Shown here piece by piece: positions 18,962 through 26,616 of a stretch of 64,000 bases of DNA. The stretch covers positions 1,018,097 through 1,082,096 of the forward strand of contig NZ_FOYP01000001.1 in NCBI RefSeq assembly GCF_900115105.1, given 5' to 3'. The notes under the pieces are model-generated. The model was not told where the DNA came from, searched no databases, and saw only the letters and a program-made list of their open reading frames with translations. Made by a program: the position numbers and the translations under genes. Numbering within the stretch: the first letter of the stretch is position 1; each line of letters opens with the position of its first letter. This DNA comes from Yoonia tamlensis. GTDB taxonomy: Bacteria; Pseudomonadota; Alphaproteobacteria; Rhodobacterales; Rhodobacteraceae.

Positions 18962-20444
18962 AGTTGAATTCGCCGCCTTCTTTGATGCCTGATGGCCAGC
19001 GCGATGTGACGGTTTTCGTGCGCGTATAGAATTTGAACGCATCCGGTCCGTGTTGGTTCAAATCGCCGAACATGGATTTCTTCCAGCCGCCAAAGGTGTG
19101 ATAGGCGAGCGGCACAGGAATCGGGACGTTGATACCCACCATGCCGACATTGATACGGCTTGCGAAGTCGCGCGCGGCGTCACCGTCACGGGTAAAGATC
19201 GCGGTGCCATTGCCATATTCGTGATCCATGGCAAGGCCGATGGCCTCTTCATAGGATTGCGCGCGCACGCAAGACAGGACAGGCCCGAAGATTTCTTTCT
19301 TGTAGATATCCATGTCCTTGGTCACGCGGTCAAACAGATGCGGCCCGACAAAGAACCCGTCCTCATAGCCTTGCAAATTAAATCCGCGCCCGTCGACAAC
19401 CAGCTCTGCGCCTTGCGCGACACCGGTTTCGATCAGTTTGAGGATATTTGCCTTGGCAGCAGCAGTCACAACCGGCCCGTAGTCCACGTCATTGCCGCCA
19501 GTATAAGGCCCGACTTTCAGCTTTTCGATGCGCGGCACCAGCTTTTCGATCAGACGGTCGGCGGTTTCTTCGCCGACGGGAACAGCCACCGAAATCGCCA
19601 TACAGCGTTCGCCCGCCGCGCCGTAGCCTGCGCCGATCAGCGCATCCGCCGCCTGATCCATATCGGCATCGGGCATGATGATCATGTGGTTCTTGGCGCC
19701 GCCAAAACATTGCACACGCTTGCCGTTGGAACAGCCGCGCCCATAGATATATTCCGCAATCGGGGTTGACCCGACAAAGCCGACAGACTGGATCACTTCA
19801 TGATCAAGGATCGCGTCGACAGCTTCTTTATCGCCATTGACGACCTGCAGAATGCCTTTGGGCAATCCCGCTTCCTCCATCAATTCAGCCAGCATCAGCG
19901 GCACGGATGGATCGCGTTCGGATGGTTTGAGGATAAACGCATTGCCGCATGCGATGGCTGGTGCAAACATCCACATCGGGATCATCGCCGGAAAGTTGAA
20001 CGGCGTGATCCCTGCACAAACGCCAAGCGCTTGTTTCATCGAATACATATCAATGCCGGGGCCGGCTGCATCGGTGAATTCACCCTTCAGCATCTGCGGC
20101 GCGCCGATGCAGTATTCGACAACTTCCAGCCCGCGCTGCACGTCGCCTGCGGCATCCGGCAGGGTCTTGCCGTGCTCGCGCGACAGTGCTTCGGCGAGTC
20201 TATCCATATCGCGGTTCAGAAGATCGACAAATTTCATCATGACCCGCGCGCGGCGCTGCGGGTTGACGGCGGCCCATGTAACCTGTGCTTTGGACGCTAT
20301 TTCAACGGCTTGCGCCAACTCATCCGCATTGGCGAGCGGCACTTTGGCCTGCACTTCGCCGGTGGCGGGGTTGTAGACATCTGCAAAGCGGCCCGATGTG
20401 CCTTTGACATGTGCGCCGCCGATGTAATGGGTCAGTTCTTGCAT
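18945..20444 (-). CDS. mmsA: CoA-acylating methylmalonate-semialdehyde dehydrogenase
   Basis: Converts (methyl)malonate semialdehyde to propionyl- or acetyl-CoA with NAD and CoA, the last step of valine and myo-inositol breakdown and of beta-alanine use. The 499-residue length is standard. Family marks are HYIGGAHVKGTSGR near the N-terminus, ITPFNFPAMIPMWMFAPAIA (about 147-166), FVGSTPIAEYIY (about 230) and the catalytic cysteine in AAGERCMAISVAV (about 285). A LysR gene diverges from it across a 95-bp gap, which suggests that this regulator controls mmsA. No mmsB or acyl-CoA dehydrogenase gene is next to it. Confidence 0.95.
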   Translation of the reverse strand: MQELTHYIGGAHVKGTSGRFADVYNPATGEVQAKVPLANADELAQAVEIASKAQVTWAAVNPQRRARVMMKFVDLLNRDMDRLAEALSREHGKTLPDAAGDVQRGLEVVEYCIGAPQMLKGEFTDAAGPGIDMYSMKQALGVCAGITPFNFPAMIPMWMFAPAIACGNAFILKPSERDPSVPLMLAELMEEAGLPKGILQVVNGDKEAVDAILDHEVIQSVGFVGSTPIAEYIYGRGCSNGKRVQCFGGAKNHMIIMPDADMDQAADALIGAGYGAAGERCMAISVAVPVGEETADRLIEKLVPRIEKLKVGPYTGGNDVDYGPVVTAAAKANILKLIETGVAQGAELVVDGRGFNLQGYEDGFFVGPHLFDRVTKDMDIYKKEIFGPVLSCVRAQSYEEAIGLAMDHEYGNGTAIFTRDGDAARDFASRINVGMVGINVPIPVPLAYHTFGGWKKSMFGDLNQHGPDAFKFYTRTKTVTSRWPSGIKEGGEFNFKPME

Positions 20445-20539
20445 GGAATCCTCCGTTGGTTTGGATGCAGTTTAGCCTTGCATTTTTCGACGTAAAAGAA
20501 CGAATATATCAAAACCATTTTGCAAAAATGTAGGTATGG
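20445..20539. promoter_or_regulatory. mmsA / LysR divergent control region with inverted repeat
   Basis: A 95-bp gap between divergent genes. CATTTTT at 20481-20487 and AAAAATG at 20524-20530 are exact inverted arms with a spacing of 36 bp; the second arm ends 9 bp before the LysR ATG. LysR proteins typically bind such places in both their own and the target promoter. Site assignment is inference. Confidence 0.45.
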
Positions 20540-21442
20540 ATGGACAATTGGGATGACATGCGGGTGTTTTTGGCCGTGGCCCGCGCAGAAAGCCTGACCG
20601 GAGCCGCGCCGATCCTGAAAATGGATCCGGCAACATTGGGCCGCCGGATTACACGGTTGGAACGGTCGCTAGGTGCGTCGTTATTTGTGAAATCACCGCA
20701 GGGCTATGCGTTGACGGATTTGGGCGAACGCATGCGCACCCGCGCGGCAGAGGCCGAGGCGCATCTGGTGCTGGCGCGCGACGAAGGGCAGGGTGCCTCT
20801 TCTGGGTTGACCGGACAGATCCGGATCGGTGCGCCTGACGGGGCGGCAAACTTTCTGCTACCGCAGGTTTGCGCCGCGATACAGGCGGACAACCCCGCGC
20901 TTGAAATCCAGATACTTAGCCTGCCGCGCGTTGTGAATCTTTCGCGCCGCGAGGCAGATATGGCCATCACCGTCAGCCCGCCCGTGGCCGGCCGCCTGAG
21001 CGTGCAACGCATTTCGGACTATCACCTGCATTTGGCAACGCGTGTGGATGGACCCGCGATTACGCGGCGCGCGGATCTGAAATCCCAACCGGTTGTTGGC
21101 TATATTCCGGATATGATTTTTGACAAGGAACTGGATTATCTCGGGGATCTAGGGGCAAACGGCGTGCAGCTCGCGTCAAATTCGGTTGCCGTGCAATTGC
21201 AGATGCTGCGCCAGTCGGGTGTCGGCATCGTGCATGATTTTGCCCTGCCATTTGCGCCTGAATTGCGCCGCATCCTTGTTGATGATATTGCGCTCACGCG
21301 GTCATTCTATCTGGTCCGCCACATATCCGACCGTCAATCAGAGCGGTTGAACACAGCGGCTGCGGCAATTACCCGCGGGCTTCAGGCCGAAGTTGCGCGG
21401 CTCGAAAAAATCGCGCGCTTGACAGATACCCCTGTGATTTGA
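20540..21442 (+). CDS. LysR family transcriptional regulator (next to mmsA)
   Basis: A 300-residue LysR-type regulator with an N-terminal winged helix-turn-helix (about 1-60: AVARAESLTGAAPILKMDPATLGRR... pattern, slightly divergent from the usual SQPALS core) and a C-terminal effector domain (about 88-290, starting GQIRIGAPDGAANFLLP). Its divergent position against mmsA makes control of that gene the best guess, with a semialdehyde-pathway intermediate as possible ligand. The ATG at 20540 gives the normal start MDNWDDMRVFLAVARA. The CBS gene follows 37 bp later. Confidence 0.9.
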   Translation: MDNWDDMRVFLAVARAESLTGAAPILKMDPATLGRRITRLERSLGASLFVKSPQGYALTDLGERMRTRAAEAEAHLVLARDEGQGASSGLTGQIRIGAPDGAANFLLPQVCAAIQADNPALEIQILSLPRVVNLSRREADMAITVSPPVAGRLSVQRISDYHLHLATRVDGPAITRRADLKSQPVVGYIPDMIFDKELDYLGDLGANGVQLASNSVAVQLQMLRQSGVGIVHDFALPFAPELRRILVDDIALTRSFYLVRHISDRQSERLNTAAAAITRGLQAEVARLEKIARLTDTPVI

Positions 21443-21479
21443 CACCATTTTCATACGCAACCCGTTTAAGGAGCCCGCG

Positions 21480-21914
21480 ATGATCGTTTCCCAAATTCTA
21501 AAATCCAAAGACAGCACTGGCGTTGTGTCGGTAAAGCCTGGTGATCCTGTTTCTGCTGCTGTGATTTTGCTGTCTGAAAAACGCATCGGGACCGTGGTCG
21601 TTTCATCGGACGGGGTGTCGCTTGATGGTATTTTGTCAGAGCGAGATATTGTCCGCGAATTGGGCAAGCGTGGCGCGTCTTGCCTGTCGGATAAAGTATC
21701 AGAACTGATGACCGCAAAGCTGGTTACATGCACCCCCGACGAGCAAGCGGATGTTGTGCTTGAAAAAATGACCGCAGGCCGCTTCCGGCATATGCCTGTC
21801 ATGCAAGACGGCAATATGATCGGCCTGATTTCGATCGGCGATATGGTCAAAGCCCGCCTGTCCGAGCTGGCAATGGAAAAAGATGCGCTTGAAGGTATGA
21901 TTATGGGCCATTAG
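21480..21914 (+). CDS. Two-CBS-domain protein
   Basis: A 144-residue cytoplasmic protein made of two CBS repeats (about 8-66 and 75-130), a Bateman module that usually binds adenosine nucleotides. The first repeat has VVVSSDGVSLDGILSERDIVREL, the second RFRHMPVMQDGNMIGLISIGDMVK; both keep the G-x-[IL]-[ST]-x-x-D core. There is no fused enzyme or transporter domain, so it is a stand-alone regulator of unknown partner. An AAGGAG ribosome site is present. It lies between the LysR gene and coaD on one strand. Confidence 0.92.
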   Translation: MIVSQILKSKDSTGVVSVKPGDPVSAAVILLSEKRIGTVVVSSDGVSLDGILSERDIVRELGKRGASCLSDKVSELMTAKLVTCTPDEQADVVLEKMTAGRFRHMPVMQDGNMIGLISIGDMVKARLSELAMEKDALEGMIMGH

Positions 21915-21978
21915 CGCCCTTGCATTTTGGCCCGTAATAATATTGCGTGTGGCGAAATAAAAATTTACGAGGTGCACC

Positions 21979-22473
21979 ATGCGTGTTGGACTTTATCCCG
22001 GTACTTTTGATCCGGTCACGCATGGCCATGTCGACATTATTCGCCGCGCGTGCAGCTTGGTTGACCGGCTGGTCATCGGTGTCGCCATCAACCGCGACAA
22101 AGGCCCGCTTTTTTCGCTCGAAGAACGTGTAGCCATGGTCGAGACAGAATGTGTGCCGCTTGGCCGTGCGCATAAATGCGAAATTGTTGTTCACCCGTTT
22201 GAAAACCTATTGATTGACTGCGCACGCGATGTTGGTGCTGGCGTGATCATTCGCGGGCTGCGCGCTGTTGCTGATTTTGAATATGAATTTCAAATGGTTG
22301 GCATGAACCGCGCGATGAATGACACGATTGAAACCGTGTTTTTGATGGCTGACGCCAAGAATCAGGCCATTGCCTCGAAGCTGGTCAAAGAAATTGCGCG
22401 GCTTGGCGGGGATGTGTCGAAATTCGTGACGCCGGCTGTCAACGCTGCACTGACGGACCGCTTCGGCGCTTAA
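21979..22473 (+). CDS. coaD: Pantetheine-phosphate adenylyltransferase
   Basis: Transfers AMP from ATP to 4'-phosphopantetheine, the fourth step of coenzyme A synthesis. The 164-residue length is standard. The nucleotidyltransferase motif GTFDPVTHGH (8-17) and the second motif region around GGDVSKFV near the C-terminus are present, with the substrate-binding GVIIRGLRAVADFEYEFQM about residues 88-106. An GAGGTGC ribosome site precedes the ATG. It follows the CBS gene by 64 bp and ends before a terminator shared with gap. Confidence 0.96.
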   Translation: MRVGLYPGTFDPVTHGHVDIIRRACSLVDRLVIGVAINRDKGPLFSLEERVAMVETECVPLGRAHKCEIVVHPFENLLIDCARDVGAGVIIRGLRAVADFEYEFQMVGMNRAMNDTIETVFLMADAKNQAIASKLVKEIARLGGDVSKFVTPAVNAALTDRFGA

Positions 22474-22476
22474 TCC

Positions 22477-22509
22477 CAAAACGCAAAAGGCCGACCCAAC
22501 GGGCCGGCC
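22477..22509 (-). terminator. Terminator between coaD and gap
   Basis: A 9-bp stem with one mismatch (22489-22497 with 22501-22509; GGCCGACCC / GGGCCGGCC) and a 3-nt loop. On the minus strand it is followed by TTTTGCGTTTTG, so it mainly ends the gap transcript; it may also act on coaD. Confidence 0.65.
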
Positions 22510-22532
22510 CTGCGTTCGCAAGAATGCTTCGC

Positions 22533-23534
22533 CTAGATCAGTTTGCCCATCGCAACGGCTGTATCGCTCATCCGGTTAGAGAAGCCCCATTCGTTGTCGT
22601 ACCATGTCAGGATACGCACCATATTGCCGTCCAGCACCTTGGTTTGGTCAAGGTGGAAGATCGAAGAATGCGGATCGTGGTTAAAGTCAGAGCTGACCAT
22701 CGGCAGGTCGGTATAGCCAAGGATACCCTTGAGCGGGCCATCAGCCGCAGCGATGATCGCAGCGTTAACTTCTTCGACAGTTGTCGCGCGCGATGCTTCG
22801 AAAGTCAGGTCAACGACGGACACGTTAGGGGTGGGCACGCGGATTGCGACGCCGTCAAGCTTGCCGTTCAGTTCGGGCAGAACCAGACCCACGGCCTTGG
22901 CCGCACCGGTCGAGGTCGGGATCATTGACAGGGCCGCCGCGCGTGCGCGGTAGAGGTCCTTGTGCATTGTATCCAGTGTTGGCTGGTCGCCTGTGTAGCT
23001 GTGGATCGTGGTCATAAAGCCTTTGGTGATGCCGATGGCATCGTTAAGAACCTTGGCCACAGGTGACAGGCAGTTGGTTGTGCAAGATGCGTTTGACACG
23101 ATGATATCATCGGCGGTCAGCGCGCTATCATTCACACCGAACACGATTGTTTTGTCGGCATCTTTACCGGGTGCGGAAATCAGCACACGCTTTGACCCGT
23201 TATCAAGATGCGCCTGACAGGCTTCCTTGCTGGTGAAAATCCCTGTGCATTCCAGAACCACGTCAACATTTGACCAAGGCAGGTCCGCAGGATTGCGGAT
23301 CGCAGTCACTTCGATCGGGCCGCGCCCTGCGTCGATTGTGGTTTCTGTGGTTGTCACAGTGCCAGGAAAACGCCCGTGAACAGAATCAAACCGCAGCAAA
23401 TGGGCGTTGGTTTCCACCGGGCCAAGGTCGTTGATCGCAACAACTTCGATATCCGTGCGCCCGCTTTCAATGATTGCGCGCAATACGTTACGGCCAATAC
23501 GGCCAAATCCGTTGATGGCAACTTTTACGGCCAT
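22533..23534 (-). CDS. gap: Type I glyceraldehyde-3-phosphate dehydrogenase, NAD-type signature
   Basis: Oxidises glyceraldehyde 3-phosphate to 1,3-bisphosphoglycerate (or the reverse). 333 residues, with the Rossmann motif [10 protein letters not shown] (7-16), the catalytic cysteine in SNASCTTNC (about 153) and the phosphate-site [15 protein letters not shown]-type segments. Asp36 (in AINDLG) is kept: in known GAPDHs an acidic residue here binds the NAD ribose and excludes NADP. A second GAPDH gene lies 785 bp upstream on the same strand with Ala at that place. A palindrome TGTTGGCGCTAACA lies 24 bp upstream of the ATG, which has AGGAG as ribosome site. Confidence 0.96.
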   Translation of the reverse strand: MAVKVAINGFGRIGRNVLRAIIESGRTDIEVVAINDLGPVETNAHLLRFDSVHGRFPGTVTTTETTIDAGRGPIEVTAIRNPADLPWSNVDVVLECTGIFTSKEACQAHLDNGSKRVLISAPGKDADKTIVFGVNDSALTADDIIVSNASCTTNCLSPVAKVLNDAIGITKGFMTTIHSYTGDQPTLDTMHKDLYRARAAALSMIPTSTGAAKAVGLVLPELNGKLDGVAIRVPTPNVSVVDLTFEASRATTVEEVNAAIIAAADGPLKGILGYTDLPMVSSDFNHDPHSSIFHLDQTKVLDGNMVRILTWYDNEWGFSNRMSDTAVAMGKLI

Positions 23535-23557
23535 GATAGTTTCTCCTAGAGGATGCT

Positions 23558-23571
23558 TGTTGGCGCTAACA
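23558..23571 (-). promoter_or_regulatory. TGTTAGCG-type palindrome upstream of gap
   Basis: TGTTGGCGCTAACA, a 14-bp near-perfect palindrome 24 bp before the gap ATG. The shape is that of a LacI-family operator and it recurs upstream of the second GAPDH gene. It resembles, from memory, the operator reported for the alphaproteobacterial carbon regulator CceR; this was not verified. It lies in the gap between gap and the 47-residue gene. Confidence 0.6.
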
Positions 23572-23608
23572 TTGCGATTTATTGCAAAAGGTCAACCGCA
23601 GATCGGCA

Positions 23609-23752
23609 TTAGCGCCAAAATGCGAGATATTCGATGAACGCAACAAGCTTGCGAAACAAGAATGGCACCGCACCCCAATCCATCACATAAAGGTCCGTCA
23701 CCACAAAGCCGGTGATCAAAATAGCGAGAATAAGAGCGATCGAATTTGTCAT
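23609..23752 (-). CDS. 47-residue single-pass membrane protein
   Basis: A short open frame (ATG 23752, TAA 23609-23611) between the two GAPDH genes. The protein begins MTNSIALILAILITGFVV, a hydrophobic helix of about 17 residues, followed by an aromatic amphipathic tail ending EYLAFWR. Small proteins of this type (MTNSIA...AFWR) are, to my recollection, common next to gap in Rhodobacterales, but no function is known. There is no strong ribosome site. Membrane insertion is a firm guess; the gene call rests on composition and on the sensible helix-plus-basic-tail layout. Confidence 0.6.
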   Translation of the reverse strand: MTNSIALILAILITGFVVTDLYVMDWGAVPFLFRKLVAFIEYLAFWR

Positions 23753-23809
23753 TGCGCAGTTTTAGCCTGAAGGTGTTAAAAAGGTAAGACTATTGAGAAA
23801 GCAAATGCG

Positions 23810-24322
23810 ATGCCCAAAGCAGCGACGCCGCCTGTTGCCGATTTCCGGACGCCGCGATTGCGTGTCAGCCATTGGGCGACAACTTTGGCCGATGCAGACG
23901 CCTATGCAAAGGTCTTGCAAGACTTGCCCGCCCTGCTGAACAAAGAGGTGACCCGCGATTTGCCGCCTTCGCTTGCCTTGGGGGAGAGTATTTCCGATTG
24001 GGTCGCGGCGCGCGCGCGCGAAAGCGATGTTTATCTTGTGACCACAAACGACAAGATGATCGGCCTGCTGATCCTGTTTCGCGCTGCACCTGATGCGGCA
24101 ATCCATCTTGGCTATCTGTTTGCACAAAATACTTGGGGGCAGGGTTATGCGACGGAACTGCTGCGCGGGCTTTTAGCCGCAACGCCCCCTCCGGCCACGC
24201 TTTTGGCGGGGGTCGCAACGACAAACCCCGCCTCTGCACATGTGCTGCGCAAGGCGGGGTTTGAACAGCAGCCCGCGCAGTCGGAAGGCATGCTTGCATT
24301 TGCGCGGGTAATTGCGGGTTAG
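23810..24322 (+). CDS. GNAT family N-acetyltransferase (RimJ/RimL type)
   Basis: A 170-residue acetyltransferase-like protein. It opens with a typical substrate-loop start (DFRTPRLRVSHWATTLADADAYAKVL), and has the acetyl-CoA binding strand and turn around YLFAQNTWGQGYATELLRGLL (the Q-x-x-G-x-[GA]-type motif, about residues 104-124) and the C-terminal NPASAHVLRKAGFE motif. The acceptor is unknown; protein N-termini or small amines are common for this group. It runs opposite to both GAPDH genes and overlaps the 3' end of the second one by 4 bp. Confidence 0.88.
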   Translation: MPKAATPPVADFRTPRLRVSHWATTLADADAYAKVLQDLPALLNKEVTRDLPPSLALGESISDWVAARARESDVYLVTTNDKMIGLLILFRAAPDAAIHLGYLFAQNTWGQGYATELLRGLLAATPPPATLLAGVATTNPASAHVLRKAGFEQQPAQSEGMLAFARVIAG

Positions 24323-25320
24323 TGCAGACGCCCCATCGTGGCCGCAACATCGGCCATGCGCGCCGAAAATCCCCATTCATTGTCGTACCATGCCAGAACC
24401 CGCACGGTCTTGCCGCCGACGACTTTGGTCTGGTCGGGCGCAAAGATGCACGATTGTGTGGTGTGGTTAAAGTCGATGCTGACCTTGGCTTCGTCATCAT
24501 AGGCCATGACCATGCCCATGTAACCGCCTGCGGCCTCGGCGACGATGGCGTTTACATCGGCCACAGTGACGGATTTGCCGGCCTCGAATGTCAGATCAAC
24601 GGCGCTGACGTTGGGCGTGGGGACGCGCATTGCGGTGCCGTCCAGCTTGCCCGCCAGTTCTGGCAGCACGTCACCCAGCGCCTTGGCCGCACCGGTGGAT
24701 GTCGGGATCATCGCCATTGCAGCGGCGCGCGCGCGGTAAAGATCCTTGTGGCGCCGGTCCAGCGTCGGCTGGTCACCAGTGTAGCTGTGGATCGTTGTCA
24801 TGATCCCGCGTTCAATGCCGATGGTGTCATTCAGCACCTTGGCCAGCGGCGCAAGACAATTGGTGGTGCATGACCCGTTTGATACCATCCGTTCGCCCGC
24901 GATCAGATCGCGGTGGTTCACACCGTAAACGACCGTGCGGTCAACGCGCGATGCCGGGGCCGAAATCAGCACTTTTTTCGCGCCGCGTTCCAGATGCACC
25001 GCAGATTTTTCGCCGTCATTGAATTTGCCCGTGCATTCCAGCACGACATCCACGCCCGACCAATCCAGTTCCTCGGGGTTATAGGTCGACATCACATCAA
25101 TCGGGCCGCGGCCCAGATCAATCGTGTTGCCAGAAACTTTGATCGGGCTGCCAAAGCGGCCATGCACGCTGTCATATTTTAGCAGATGCGCGTTGGTTTC
25201 AATCGGGCCGGTGGCGTTGATCTTGACGACTTGCACGTCATTGCGCGCGGCCTCGGCGATATGTGCCAATGTGCAGCGGCCGATGCGGCCAAACCCGTTG
25301 ATCCCGATGGTAACTGTCAT
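24319..25320 (-). CDS. Type I glyceraldehyde-3-phosphate dehydrogenase, GapB-like cofactor site
   Basis: Second GAPDH paralogue, 333 residues, with [10 protein letters not shown] (7-16) and catalytic SNGSCTTNC (about 153). The cofactor loop differs from the downstream copy: Ala36 (KINATG) replaces Asp36. In Bacillus GapB, a gluconeogenic NADP-preferring enzyme, the Asp is likewise lost (INAS), so this copy may prefer NADP or use both. The two copies have the same length and ancestry and probably arose by duplication. The upstream gap carries three TGTTAGCG-like sites. Which copy is glycolytic is inference. Confidence 0.94.
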   Translation of the reverse strand: MTVTIGINGFGRIGRCTLAHIAEAARNDVQVVKINATGPIETNAHLLKYDSVHGRFGSPIKVSGNTIDLGRGPIDVMSTYNPEELDWSGVDVVLECTGKFNDGEKSAVHLERGAKKVLISAPASRVDRTVVYGVNHRDLIAGERMVSNGSCTTNCLAPLAKVLNDTIGIERGIMTTIHSYTGDQPTLDRRHKDLYRARAAAMAMIPTSTGAAKALGDVLPELAGKLDGTAMRVPTPNVSAVDLTFEAGKSVTVADVNAIVAEAAGGYMGMVMAYDDEAKVSIDFNHTTQSCIFAPDQTKVVGGKTVRVLAWYDNEWGFSARMADVAATMGRLH

Positions 25321-25753
25321 GGCTTCGTCCCCCCCAACTTTGCGTTATGGGGTCGATAGGCAATGAAAACGGTTCTGAAAACCCTAAAAATGACTATTTT
25401 TCAAACTGTTAGCGTTAACTTGCAATGGTTGCGCTAACCGTTTTCGCTAACAAATTGCGATTGCGGCAATACGCTGTGTCTACAAGGTTTCATGACCGGA
25501 AGTCAGAATAAATGCGCTGTAGAAAATTCAGGAAGGGGACGGCGTTGGTTGTCCTGATGCAAATGTTGGAAAAATGCGACAACCGGAAACCGATTATGCT
25601 GCACTTGCAAAAACAGCCGTCGCAAAAGTATTAAGAATTCGTTAACGTAAGGTCAGGTTAGATAGTTATCTTTGTGGTCGGTGCGGTCGCGAAAATTGTA
25701 CGCGCAGAATGGATATCTAACTAAGTGTATTAGTAAAAGAGAAGTGCAAATCC
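25321..25753. other. 433-bp divergent intergenic region, AT-rich
   Basis: No gene is supported between the second GAPDH gene and the barrel-protein gene. It holds three operator-like sites (25407-25452, listed separately) and, closer to the barrel gene, exact inverted arms GTTAGATA (25657-25664) and TATCTAAC (25714-25721) separated by 49 bp in the presumed leader. Promoters for both genes must lie here. Confidence 0.6.
25407..25452 (-). promoter_or_regulatory. Cluster of three TGTTAGCG-like operator sites
   Basis: TGTTAGCGTTAACT (25407-25420), a degraded copy GGTTGCGCTAACC (25427-25439) and CGTTTTCGCTAACA (25439-25452). Centres are about 19 and 13 bp apart. The first is a near palindrome and matches the site upstream of gap. 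They lie 87-132 bp upstream of the second GAPDH ATG. A LacI-type carbon regulator is the likely binder (inference). Confidence 0.5.
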
Positions 25754-26503
25754 ATGAAACTACAATTGCTCAAGAATTCATTGCTGGCCGGCGCCAGCGT
25801 ATTGTTGGTACAGCCTGCGTTTGCTGGTTCATTGGCCGAACCGATTGTGGAAACTGCTGTTGTTGCCCCGCAAGCAGCCGCTGTGACTGACTGGTCAGGT
25901 GCTTATGCAGGCGGGACGCTAGGTGGCGTTTCAGGCTCATCCTTATTTTGTGAGGACGGATATGATGATACCTGTGAAGGTAATCCAAGTGACCGTGATC
26001 TGCCGATGCCCGCACCAGAAGGTACAATTTTCGGCCTGACAGCCGGCTACAACTGGCAGCGCGGCAATCTTGTCTATGGTGTCGAAGCCGATATTTCCAA
26101 AGCATCTGCCGAAGGCGGCGCAGAAAGCACGATTGACTACGGATGCGGCATCGGCGAGTGCCGCACGGATATTCTAGCCGCGGCGACGTTGCGTGGTCGT
26201 GTTGGATACGCCACAGGTCAGTGGCTGCCCTACGCAACTGCCGGCGTTGGGGCATTGGAAGTCGAAGTCGGCTTTCCCGAATTTGATCCGGCAACCATGA
26301 ACACCGCACGCGTGACAACGCCAGTTGCGGGCCTTGGTGTCGAATACATGATGAATTCAGGCCTTTCGCTAAAAGCAGAGGCGCTCTACTTTTTCGAATC
26401 CGAAGAGCTTGTCGAGGCTGCAAATGATCCTTGCGGTGACCCCTGCGGCGCAACGGCAATCGACGCTACTATCGTTCGTTTTGGTGTGAACTACCACTTC
26501 TAG
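25754..26503 (+). CDS. Small outer-membrane beta-barrel protein (Omp25/OmpA-like)
   Basis: A 249-residue outer-membrane protein: signal peptide 1-24 (ending PAFAGS), then an eight-stranded-type barrel with alternating hydrophobic strands and the terminal aromatic NYHF expected for barrel insertion. GYNWQRGNLVYGVEADISK and ATLRGRVGYATGQWLPYATAG are the usual strand patterns of the Omp25/31 group. Odd for this group are six cysteines in three close pairs (FCEDGYDDTC, YGCGIGEC, DPCGDPC), all in presumed surface loops. The role is unknown; structural anchoring or adhesion is possible. A terminator follows directly. Confidence 0.88.
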   Translation: MKLQLLKNSLLAGASVLLVQPAFAGSLAEPIVETAVVAPQAAAVTDWSGAYAGGTLGGVSGSSLFCEDGYDDTCEGNPSDRDLPMPAPEGTIFGLTAGYNWQRGNLVYGVEADISKASAEGGAESTIDYGCGIGECRTDILAAATLRGRVGYATGQWLPYATAGVGALEVEVGFPEFDPATMNTARVTTPVAGLGVEYMMNSGLSLKAEALYFFESEELVEAANDPCGDPCGATAIDATIVRFGVNYHF

Positions 26504-26527
26504 TTCCGGCATTGTAACAACGGCAAG

Positions 26528-26551
26528 AGGGCGCGAAAGCGCCCTTTTTTG
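26528..26551 (+). terminator. Rho-independent terminator after the barrel-protein gene
   Basis: A 7-bp stem (26528-26534 with 26539-26545, AGGGCGC/GCGCCCT) closed by a GAAA tetraloop and followed by a T run. Confidence 0.85.
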
Positions 26552-26616
26552 TTTTCAGGGGGTCCCGTTTCGGACGCTTGGTAGCCATGATCCCTGTCTT
26601 GACCTGCCAAGTTGCG

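Noticed and set aside
19050-19769. Plus-strand open frame of 239 codons inside mmsA
   Set aside because: Antisense shadow of mmsA; no ribosome site and no recognisable motif.
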